The position numbers were made by a program, and so were the translations under genes. Below are positions 39,685 through 46,195 of a stretch of DNA of 46,195 nt, piece by piece. The DNA is taken from contig CANHWG010000016.1 in NCBI GenBank assembly GCA_947464335.1, forward strand, positions 1-46,195, given 5' to 3'. Within the stretch, counting starts at the first letter, position 1. Every line of letters starts with the position of its first letter. The stretch comes from Flavobacteriaceae bacterium (lineage in GTDB: Bacteria > Bacteroidota > Bacteroidia > Flavobacteriales > Flavobacteriaceae). Below the pieces are notes generated by a model. That model did not search any database, had not been told where the DNA came from, and saw nothing but the letters and a program-made list of their open reading frames with translations.

Positions 39685-40458
39685 ATGAAAGGGAAAAAGC
39701 TTATGATGACTGTAGTTTTGGCGTTTTTTGGTTTTGTTTTGTTAGCGGTTTCTGTATATTTATTTTACAAAAACACTAGCAATTCTATTTCCTCCGATAA
39801 GCAAGTAGAATTAGAGGAAGCAATCAAACAAATCGAAGTTTTAAACGCAGAAATTATTCAGAAAGATAAAATAGTTGAAGAAGCAGAGCTTAAATTACAG
39901 AGTCTGAAGTCAGATTCATTTAGTAATTCATCGGGGCAAAATTTACCTATAATTGAAGTTGTTGATAATGATTTGAGTGATGGGAATGTATCTAATGAAC
40001 GCGGCAAGAAAGTTCATAAATTGATGTATCATCATCAAATTCGATTTTATATACTCAACATAGGTAAAAATTCTTTGAAGGATGTCATTTTTTCTATAAA
40101 GGATGATTATAACGATAACGGTAATGAAGAGAAGAAAAAGAAAACCAAATCATCAGCGACACAGGTTGATTATATGGGTAAGAAAGTAAACAACGATGAA
40201 TTGGGAACGTATGAAAATATTGAGTTTAACACACTCAATTTAAAGTCGAAAAAATTAATATATACTAGTAATCTACCAGCTAGTTTTGGCGTTGGTGAAT
40301 ACGAATACCATCTTATTGTAGAGTGGAGTCAAGGGTTTTATCAAATGAAAGTAAAGATAGAAGAGCTCAACGGAAAGTTAACCTACCACTATGAGTTTTT
40401 TGATGTAGATGGAAATCCAGTTGATTTTAAAACAATGGAAAGCAAAATAGCAAACTAA
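39685..40458 (+). CDS. Membrane-anchored coiled-coil hypothetical protein
   Basis: 257 aa. A single N-terminal hydrophobic helix (MMTVVLAFFGFVLLAVSVYLFY) precedes a coiled coil (~40-75, VELEEAIKQIEVLNAEIIQK), then a Ser-rich linker. A probable beta-rich C-terminal domain follows (HHQIRFYILNIGKNSLKDVIFSI; GEYEYHLIVEWSQGFYQMKV). I do not recognise the family. It most likely sits in the inner membrane with its bulk in the periplasm. It is monocistronic and ends inside a palindrome shared with the convergent DUF885 gene. Confidence 0.75.
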   Translation: MKGKKLMMTVVLAFFGFVLLAVSVYLFYKNTSNSISSDKQVELEEAIKQIEVLNAEIIQKDKIVEEAELKLQSLKSDSFSNSSGQNLPIIEVVDNDLSDGNVSNERGKKVHKLMYHHQIRFYILNIGKNSLKDVIFSIKDDYNDNGNEEKKKKTKSSATQVDYMGKKVNNDELGTYENIEFNTLNLKSKKLIYTSNLPASFGVGEYEYHLIVEWSQGFYQMKVKIEELNGKLTYHYEFFDVDGNPVDFKTMESKIAN

Positions 40459-40496
40459 ATAAAAACGTCCCGATTTATCGGGACGTTTTTATTTAG
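40455..40496. terminator. Bidirectional terminator containing both stop codons
   Basis: 20-bp perfect inverted repeat CTAAATAAAAACGTCCCGAT / ATCGGGACGTTTTTATTTAG with a 2-nt centre. The TAA stops of the two convergent genes (40456-40458 and 40493-40495) both lie in the stem. Confidence 0.9.
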
Positions 40497-42259
40497 TTAC
40501 TAGTATTAATCCAATAATTAATATTCTTTTCTAAAAGTGCTAAAGGCAAAACTCCTGATTCTAATACTTTTTGATGGAATACTTTGATGTCAAATTTGTC
40601 CTTCATTTTGTCTTGAGCTTTTTTACGTAATTCTAGTATTTTTAGTTGCCCCATTTTATAAGACAAGGCTTGACCTGGAATTGCCATATAACGTTCAATT
40701 TCGGCAATGATGCTTGCTTCGCTTTCGGCTTCGTTGTCTAACGAAAATTTTATAGCTTGTTCACGTGTCCATCCTTTAGAATGCATTCCGGTATCAACAA
40801 CCAATCGAACGGCACGGTGCATTTCATTGCCTAACATTCCAAAATATTGGTATGGGTCTTTGTATAACCCTAATTCTTTTCCTAAGCTTTCGGTATATAA
40901 TGCCCAGCCTTCGCCATAAGCACCAAACCAATTGTATTTTCTAAAATCGGGCAATTCTTTGTTTTCTTGTTGAAGTGAGATTTGAAAATGATGACCCGGA
41001 ATGGCTTCGTGCAAAAATAAATCTTCGTCACCATAGCAATTATATGCCGCCACATCGGGTATTGGAACATAAAACACACCCGGTCTTTTCCCATCGGCAG
41101 AACCTTGATTGTATTCGGCACTGGCTGTTTTTTCTCTAAAAGCTTCCGTTCTTTTTATTTCGAATGGAGATTTGGGTTGCAATGAGAACAGTTTGTCAAC
41201 ATTAGGTTTTATCGTTTGATAAATTCTTTCAAAATTAGCAATAACTTCTTCTGGTTTTTTAAAGGACATCAACTCTGGTTTGGTACGAACGTGTTCAAAG
41301 AATTCGTTGATGGTTCCTTTAAAACCCACTTGTTCCTTCACTTTTTCCATTTCAGCTTTAATGCGCGCTACTTCATTTAAGCCCAACTGATGAATTTCGT
41401 CGGCTGTTTTATCTGTAGTTGTCCATTGTTTTACATAAACGCTATACAGTGCAGCTCCGTTTGGTAAGCTTCCAATTCCACTAGTAGCTCTTGAAGCCGG
41501 AAGGTATTCGTTTTTCAAAAAGGCAGCCATTTTTTTAAACTGTGGTTCTAGTTTTTCTTTAATAACTGCAGTATATTCTTTTTTTATATTGTTCTTTTGC
41601 GCTTCGGTAAACTCTTTAGGCAATAATTTTATAGAGGAATAAAATAAGTTGTCTTCTACATTTGGAGTTACCATGCTTTCAAATTGTGGAATTATTTTTA
41701 TGGTTAACGCTTTTGGTAAAACGACTCCTTTGTTTATTCCTTTTTTCATGTAAACCATGGCGGAGTCCATCCAAACTGAAAATAAATCCATTCTTTTTAG
41801 GAAATTTTTATAATCTTTCTCTGTTTTAAAAGGTTGCGCACTTGTTCCGCCAGCAAATTGACCTAAAGTTAAATTGGTTCCCCAAAATTGATGTATAGGC
41901 ATCAGGTTAGTGTCGTATTGCAATAAGTCTTTACCAACCGCTATTTCCCATTTAATTATGTCATAACTGTTTTTTTCTTCAGAAGATAAACTAGTAGTAT
42001 CAATGTTTGCCAATTGATTTTCGTAGGTATCATAAAAAGCAGCTTGTTTTTTACGATACGAGTCGGTCATTTCAAAAACTAATTTATCGTTGTATTCGCT
42101 TTGACCGTTTTGAGTAGCATCTAAAGGATTTAAAGCATTTTTATCGTTAAAATAAGCATCGGTGATGGCTTTAAAATTTTGCATTTTCTTTTCAGATTTG
42201 CAATTCACTAAAAATAATGAAGTGAATAGTATCACTAAAAATCTCTTTACGTTTTTCAT
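40493..42259 (-). CDS. DUF885 family zinc peptidase lipoprotein
   Basis: 588 aa. The signal peptide has a lipobox (FLVNC, Cys20). The active-site motif HEAIPGHH is at residues 417-424, followed by GAYGEGWALYTESLG and RLVVDTGMHSKGWTREQA, all typical of the DUF885 peptidase family. The glutamates in EGWALYTE are expected zinc ligands. A lipoprotein peptidase in the periplasm or at the surface is likely; the substrate is unknown. No TAnnTTTG box is seen upstream. Confidence 0.92.
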   Translation of the reverse strand: MKNVKRFLVILFTSLFLVNCKSEKKMQNFKAITDAYFNDKNALNPLDATQNGQSEYNDKLVFEMTDSYRKKQAAFYDTYENQLANIDTTSLSSEEKNSYDIIKWEIAVGKDLLQYDTNLMPIHQFWGTNLTLGQFAGGTSAQPFKTEKDYKNFLKRMDLFSVWMDSAMVYMKKGINKGVVLPKALTIKIIPQFESMVTPNVEDNLFYSSIKLLPKEFTEAQKNNIKKEYTAVIKEKLEPQFKKMAAFLKNEYLPASRATSGIGSLPNGAALYSVYVKQWTTTDKTADEIHQLGLNEVARIKAEMEKVKEQVGFKGTINEFFEHVRTKPELMSFKKPEEVIANFERIYQTIKPNVDKLFSLQPKSPFEIKRTEAFREKTASAEYNQGSADGKRPGVFYVPIPDVAAYNCYGDEDLFLHEAIPGHHFQISLQQENKELPDFRKYNWFGAYGEGWALYTESLGKELGLYKDPYQYFGMLGNEMHRAVRLVVDTGMHSKGWTREQAIKFSLDNEAESEASIIAEIERYMAIPGQALSYKMGQLKILELRKKAQDKMKDKFDIKVFHQKVLESGVLPLALLEKNINYWINTSN

Positions 42260-42323
42260 GTTATATATTTAGTTATGTAAAAATATTGATTTTATTGCGT
42301 TGATTTGTATACTAAAGGAAAAA

Positions 42324-42686
42324 TTAGCCGTGATAAACTCTAGAAGCTATAATTCTTCCTTCTTTAATTTCTAAGACTTCAGCAATGAGCATTTCTTCTT
42401 CGTGGTTTACCGTTCTAACATATTCCATAAAAACACGATCAGAATTTGAAGTTAATGAGGTTACTTTATAATGCAAACTTGGCAAACGGTCGAAACTGTC
42501 TTTCCACCAAGAGCGAAGTGCTTCTTTACCAGTTACAAAACCTTGAGTTTCGGGATGACGAATTTTTAGTTTTGGACTAAAATGTTGTGCTTCGTCATCA
42601 TATAATGACAATATTTTTTCAAGGTTATGGGCATTAAATGCTTCAAACCATAACATGGCAATGGATAAGTTTTTTTCTGTTGACAT
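42324..42686 (-). CDS. NTF2-like/SnoaL-fold protein
   Basis: 120 aa cone-shaped alpha+beta fold of the nuclear transport factor 2 superfamily: AMLWFEAFNAHNLEKILSLYDDEAQHFSP at the N-terminus, then GKEALRSWWKDSFDRLPSLHYKV and a long C-terminal sheet ending IIASRVYHG. Such small proteins can be enzymes or ligand binders, and nothing here decides which. Confidence 0.88.
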   Translation of the reverse strand: MSTEKNLSIAMLWFEAFNAHNLEKILSLYDDEAQHFSPKLKIRHPETQGFVTGKEALRSWWKDSFDRLPSLHYKVTSLTSNSDRVFMEYVRTVNHEEEMLIAEVLEIKEGRIIASRVYHG

Positions 42687-42757
42687 CGTTTTGTTAAATC
42701 AGAAATCCTCTCATGTAGAAAACGAAAGGATTTTTATGTATAAATAGTTAGACTCTG

Positions 42758-43672
42758 TTAAACATTTTTTAAATTGATGATTTCTTGTTCTGTCAAGAAA
42801 CGCCAATTTCCACGAGGCAAGTTTTTTTTGGTTAAACCAGCAAACGAAACGCGATCAATTTTTAAAACATCGTATTTAAAACTTTCGAAAATAGCACGAA
42901 CCACTTTTACATTTGAAGTTCTCAGTTTTAAACCGATTTCTGTTTTGGGTTCATTTTCAACATAAGTTATTTCATCGACATAAAGTTTATGCCCGTCAAG
43001 AGTAACGCCACTGGCTATTTTTTCTAAATCTTCGTATTTTAAATTTTTATCTAAGGACACTTGATAAATCTTGGTAGATTTTTGATTGGGTAAACTGAAT
43101 TTACGCACCATATCGGTATCATTAGTAAAAACGAGCAAACCAGTTGTGTTTTTGTCCATCCTTCCAATTGGTTGAATTTTGGCATTGGTGGCACCTCGAA
43201 CTAATTCGAGTACATTTCGGTGATCGGCATCGTCTTCGTTAGAAGTAGTAAAATTTTTGGGTTTGTTTAAAACGATGTATTCTTTTCGCTCTGGTGTTAA
43301 CACGGCGCCGTCAAAATTGACAACATCGCCAGGTTTTACTTTGTATCCCATTTCAGTAATTACGACGTTGTTTACTTTTACATTTCCCGATTGAATATAG
43401 ATATCAGCATCACGACGGGAGCAAGCTCCAGAATTTGAGATGTATTTGTTTAAACGAATATCATCTGATTTTAGTGGTTTTGCCACATTATTTTGAACTG
43501 CCTTAGCTGGTCTTGGTGCTCTTTTTGGTGCTTCTGCATCCGTTTTTGGCTTTGTTTTTTTAGGTGATTGTGCTCGTTTTGGCATACCGCCAGGAGTTGG
43601 CTTTTTAGAACTTGGTCTAGCACTATTTGGTCTAGCACCTTCTCTTTTGTTATTGCCGTCCTTCTTATTCAT
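42758..43672 (-). CDS. rRNA pseudouridine synthase (RsuA/RluB type)
   Basis: 304 aa. An unusual basic N-terminal extension (~70 residues rich in Lys, Arg, Pro, Ala) precedes an S4 RNA-binding domain (IRLNKYISNSGACSRRDADIYI). The catalytic domain has Asp in PIGRMDKNTTGLLVFTND and the ending LPRGNWRFLTEQEI. It should modify a uridine of 23S or 16S rRNA; which one cannot be told by eye. The promoter box is 19 nt upstream. Confidence 0.92.
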   Translation of the reverse strand: MNKKDGNNKREGARPNSARPSSKKPTPGGMPKRAQSPKKTKPKTDAEAPKRAPRPAKAVQNNVAKPLKSDDIRLNKYISNSGACSRRDADIYIQSGNVKVNNVVITEMGYKVKPGDVVNFDGAVLTPERKEYIVLNKPKNFTTSNEDDADHRNVLELVRGATNAKIQPIGRMDKNTTGLLVFTNDTDMVRKFSLPNQKSTKIYQVSLDKNLKYEDLEKIASGVTLDGHKLYVDEITYVENEPKTEIGLKLRTSNVKVVRAIFESFKYDVLKIDRVSFAGLTKKNLPRGNWRFLTEQEIINLKNV

Positions 43673-43691
43673 AATACTTTAATTTTGAATG

Positions 43692-43699
43692 CAAAGATA
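43692..43699 (-). promoter_or_regulatory. Promoter -7 box for the pseudouridine synthase gene
   Basis: TATCTTTG on minus, 19 nt before the ATG. Confidence 0.65.
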
Positions 43700-43733
43700 C
43701 ATTTTTATGAAGTACAAAGCTATGGATTGTTTA

Positions 43734-43811
43734 TAGCCCTGACAGCAGCAAATTACCAAGTAATGCGGATGGCAGGAATAGGGTGTAGAAATTGCACAAA
43801 AGATTGGCTCC
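43734..43811 (+). repeat. Hairpin element E, diverged (gene-end repeat family)
   Basis: Starts TAGCCCTGACAGCAGCAAAT, contains GCGGATGGCAGGAATAGG and ends GATTGGCTCC, recalling element C. Its right end abuts the stop codon of the UbiA gene. Confidence 0.5.
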
Positions 43812-44737
43812 TATCGAACAATCGTTTCAACCATTTTTTTTCCGTGAAATAGTACCTCTGGGTTGATTAACACAATACAAAATACGCCTGAAACTACCAA
43901 TAACTTTAAAATATTGTGCAGTAATAAATAGTCAAGTTTTGAGTTGGATTTCCAAAGTTTTAACAAGAAAAAAATCAAGAAGATTAGACTTACATAGAAA
44001 TAGATATCCATATAACCGACTTCAAATATTTCAATCAAATAATAGATTGGAATAATGGTTAAAACGGTTAGTAAGCTAATGCTTTTTTTAGAAAAATCTT
44101 CGCCATATACCACTGGAATGGTTTGATAATCATTGGCCATATCGCCTTTGATGTTTTCTAAATCCTTAATCATTTCCCGAATTAAGAGTAAAAGGAAAAG
44201 AAAGGTGGCATGAGCAAAAATTTGAGGATACAGATTTTTATAATACAATAAAATGGCAAAGAAGGGAAGAACGGCTAAGAATGATGCGGTTAAATTACCA
44301 ATAATTAGCATCTTTTTTAATTTATGCGAGTAAAACCAAATTAGGAATATATAAGTAGAGAAAAAGAGAACTGCTCGAAAAGACACAAAAAAAGACAACA
44401 AAAAAACAATGAAATTTACCGAAAAATAAACCTGTAATTTAGTTTTTTGACTCACCAAACGGTCAATTTTAGATTTGTTTGGTTTGTTGATTAAATCTTT
44501 TTTGCTGTCGTAAAAATTGTTGATGATGTACCCAGATGCTATGGTTAAACTAGAGACAATTACAATAATAAATAAATTGAAATCGAGTAAAACATCGAGC
44601 GCTCTTTTGTTGGGAGCTAAAATAAATATGGCTGATAAATATTGTGCTAACGCAATGATAGGAATGTTATAGCCGCGTACTACAGAAAACATACTGAGAA
44701 TTTTCAGCAGTAAGAGTTTGGATTTACGGCTAAGCAT
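43811..44737 (-). CDS. UbiA-family prenyltransferase
   Basis: 308 aa, about eight or nine hydrophobic helices. The first prenyl-diphosphate/Mg motif is a variant NDxxDxxxD, IINNFYDSKKDLINKP, and the second is IKDLENIKGDMANDY. In flavobacteria homologues are often labelled geranylgeranylglycerol-phosphate geranylgeranyltransferase, but the acceptor cannot be read from sequence. It lies 11 nt downstream of the mevalonate-kinase-like gene, so it is in an isoprenoid operon. Confidence 0.9.
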   Translation of the reverse strand: MLSRKSKLLLLKILSMFSVVRGYNIPIIALAQYLSAIFILAPNKRALDVLLDFNLFIIVIVSSLTIASGYIINNFYDSKKDLINKPNKSKIDRLVSQKTKLQVYFSVNFIVFLLSFFVSFRAVLFFSTYIFLIWFYSHKLKKMLIIGNLTASFLAVLPFFAILLYYKNLYPQIFAHATFLFLLLLIREMIKDLENIKGDMANDYQTIPVVYGEDFSKKSISLLTVLTIIPIYYLIEIFEVGYMDIYFYVSLIFLIFFLLKLWKSNSKLDYLLLHNILKLLVVSGVFCIVLINPEVLFHGKKMVETIVR

Positions 44738-44748
44738 TTAAGTTTTTT

Positions 44749-45687
44749 TTAAAACTGGTAAACCACTTCTAATTTATAATCTTTCAGAGATTCTTTTGCT
44801 TTTTCTAAATCTTCAGTAAAGCCTAAAATGTAACCGCCACCGCCAGAACCACAAAGTTTTAAGTAGTAGTCGTTGGTGTCAATTCCGTTTTGCCAAATTC
44901 CGTGAAATTGTTCTGGAATCATGGGCTTGAAATTATTTAAAACGACTTTTGACAATTGCTTCGTGTTGGCAAACAAAGATTTGATATCGCCGCCTAAGAA
45001 GTTTTCGACACAGGCATCGGTATATTTAATGAATTGTGATTTTAGCATTTTTCGGAACCCTTGATCTTTTAAGTTTTCCATAAAAATATTGACCATTGGA
45101 GCTGTTTCGCCGATAATTCCAGAGTCTAATAAAAACACAGCACCTTTACCAGTTGCGCTTTGAGACGGAATTCCGGTAGCTTCAATATTATCTTTAGAAT
45201 TGATAAGAATTGGAATACTCAAATAACTATTTAATGGGTCAAGACCCGAACTTTTTCCGTGAAAGAACGATTCCATTTGAGAAAAAATAGTTTTTAATTG
45301 CAATAATTTTTCTCGCGTTAAATTCTCTAGAACGGTGATTTTATTTTGGGCGTATTTATCATAAATAGCTGCTACTAAAGCGCCACTACTTCCTACGCCA
45401 TATCCTTGTGGTATACTAGAATCGAAATACATTCCGCGTTCAACATCGGCTTTTAGCATTTCGATATTGAAAGTTACTAGTTCAGGTTGCTCTTGTTGCA
45501 GACTTTCTAAATAGGCAACAAATCGCTTAAGACTTTCGTTAGATTTTAGGGCTTCAGCGGATGGTTTTTCATCTACTTTCAAAGCGCCATTGTAAAAGTT
45601 GTAAGGAATAGATAAACCTTTTGAATCTTTGATAATTCCGTATTCTCCGAAGAGAAGAATTTTTGAATAAAAAAGTGGTCCTTTCAT
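44749..45687 (-). CDS. Mevalonate-kinase-like GHMP kinase
   Basis: 312 aa. The GHMP ATP-binding motif IPQGYGVGSSGALVAAI is near residues 89-106. The N-terminal KILLFGEYGIIKDSKGLSIP and C-terminal KLCGSGGGGYILGF are typical of mevalonate kinases, which phosphorylate mevalonate on the way to isopentenyl diphosphate. Placement just before a prenyltransferase gene fits. The start is ATG 45685-45687; a heptad array lies just upstream. Confidence 0.88.
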   Translation of the reverse strand: MKGPLFYSKILLFGEYGIIKDSKGLSIPYNFYNGALKVDEKPSAEALKSNESLKRFVAYLESLQQEQPELVTFNIEMLKADVERGMYFDSSIPQGYGVGSSGALVAAIYDKYAQNKITVLENLTREKLLQLKTIFSQMESFFHGKSSGLDPLNSYLSIPILINSKDNIEATGIPSQSATGKGAVFLLDSGIIGETAPMVNIFMENLKDQGFRKMLKSQFIKYTDACVENFLGGDIKSLFANTKQLSKVVLNNFKPMIPEQFHGIWQNGIDTNDYYLKLCGSGGGGYILGFTEDLEKAKESLKDYKLEVVYQF

Positions 45688-45701
45688 ACGCTTTAATTAA
45701 A

Positions 45702-45729
45702 TAATTAACAATGGATAATTGACAATTAT
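45702..45729. repeat. Heptad spacer array H7
   Basis: TAATTAA, CAATGGA, TAATTGA, CAATTAT in phase, plus another TAATTAA one base out of phase at 45694-45700. It fills the spacer between the four-helix-bundle gene (whose stop is inside the last unit) and the GHMP kinase start. Confidence 0.65.
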
Positions 45730-46076
45730 TTTGTTTTTGAAGTATTTATTATGCTGGTTAACAATTTTAATAATTCTATTATACTCGGTTTTATATTTTC
45801 AAATTCAATTTGACTTAAATATTTTGTTTCATATAATAAGTACAACCAATACTCTGTTTCATTAGCTTCTTTTAAAGCAATTGATAATTTATGAATAAAA
45901 TCAGCTTTGCTTTGTGCATGTTCAGACTCCCTAACATTTGCACCTATTGATGTCCCGGAACGTAACAATTGTTTTGATAAAACGAATTCTTTTCTTTCAA
46001 CTAAAACTTTATAAAGAGCAACAATTTCAATGGCAAACGCAAAAGATTTTTCTTTAATAACGTTTTTCTTCTCCAT
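45726..46076 (-). CDS. Four-helix-bundle protein (23S rRNA intervening-sequence family)
   Basis: 116 aa with the signature KSFAFAIEIVALYKVLVERKEF, LLRSGTSIGANVRESEHAQS, FIHKLSIALKEANETEYWLYLLYE. The family was first met as the open frame of 23S rRNA intervening sequences, but in Bacteroidetes it often stands alone. The function is unknown. Here it sits upstream of isoprenoid genes, bracketed by heptad array H7 and the perfect TTATCAA tandem array, which suggests a mobile or recently acquired cassette. Confidence 0.92.
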   Translation of the reverse strand: MEKKNVIKEKSFAFAIEIVALYKVLVERKEFVLSKQLLRSGTSIGANVRESEHAQSKADFIHKLSIALKEANETEYWLYLLYETKYLSQIEFENIKPSIIELLKLLTSIINTSKTK

Positions 46077-46090
46077 TATTTAATTTTGCA

Positions 46091-46195
46091 TTATCAATTA
46101 TCAATTATCAATTATCAATTATCAATTATCAATTATCAATTATCAATTATCAATTATCAATTATCAATTATCAATTATCAATTATCAATTATCAA
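46091..46195. repeat. Perfect heptanucleotide tandem repeat H8, (TTATCAA)x15 to the window edge
   Basis: Fifteen exact copies of TTATCAA fill the last 105 bp and may continue outside the window. It starts 14 nt upstream of the four-helix-bundle ATG, in its leader or promoter region. Confidence 0.97.

Overview
The window looks like chromosomal DNA from a Flavobacterium-like member of the Bacteroidetes. The supporting evidence is low GC content, at least sixteen TAnnTTTG promoter boxes, no Shine-Dalgarno sequences ahead of the genes, a T9SS type A sorting tail, a DnaE with a fused N-terminal exonuclease, and typical flavobacterial families (DUF3050, DUF4407, DUF6252-like). There is no insertion sequence, prophage, rRNA operon or CRISPR array. 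Most genes are housekeeping.

Layout. 1-828: 5' part of a PAS-domain sensor gene leaving the window on the left. 1183-4157: Fe-S and redox block (Mrp, Nfu, ferredoxin-NADP reductase, 2Fe-2S ferredoxin). 4162-9672: SGNH lipoprotein, DUF3050, secreted zinc metalloprotease, glutaryl-CoA dehydrogenase. 9983-12961: exported carboxypeptidase-regulatory-like protein, TrmN6, RimM, and ribosomal protein S16 with a very long acidic tail. 13160-20492: lipoprotein, RRM protein, dnaE, trxA, DUF58. 20577-24917: tRNA-Asp, a 1102-aa T9SS-secreted adhesin-like protein, a small lipoprotein. 25033-30618: glycosyltransferase and LPG-synthase-like membrane protein, then ruvC, hemW, cyclase, GNAT and MmcQ/YjbR genes. 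30844-35162: a five-gene nitric-oxide-sensing signalling operon. 35415-36380: three orphan small genes. 36421-46076: DUF4407, M20 dipeptidase, tRNA-Leu, a membrane protein, DUF885 peptidase, NTF2-like protein, pseudouridine synthase, UbiA prenyltransferase, mevalonate-kinase-like GHMP kinase, four-helix-bundle protein.

The most interesting coding system is at 30844-35162: receiver, H-NOX haem sensor, HNOBA-PAS-PAS-PAS histidine kinase, HPt protein, LytTR response regulator, with gaps of 2-6 nt. It reads as a complete phosphorelay in which an H-NOX protein controls a kinase through the HNOBA domain known from animal soluble guanylate cyclase. A nested dyad with an FNR/CRP-like half-site arrangement lies about 140 bp upstream.

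The most interesting non-coding signal is a set of intergenic spacers built from period-7 sequence. Each locus uses a different word, and the arrays usually fill the gap from the upstream stop codon to the downstream start codon (11529-11708, 27135-27176, 27732-27794, 29765-29827, 30242-30255, 45702-45729, 46091-46195). Alongside them is a family of long hairpin elements placed at gene ends (2563-2695, 9755-9970, 11587-11670, 24945-25035, 43734-43811). A short dispersed palindromic repeat has also entered two adjacent coding sequences, hemW and the cyclase gene, in different reading frames. Downstream of the M20 dipeptidase is a fossil second copy of its last eleven codons.
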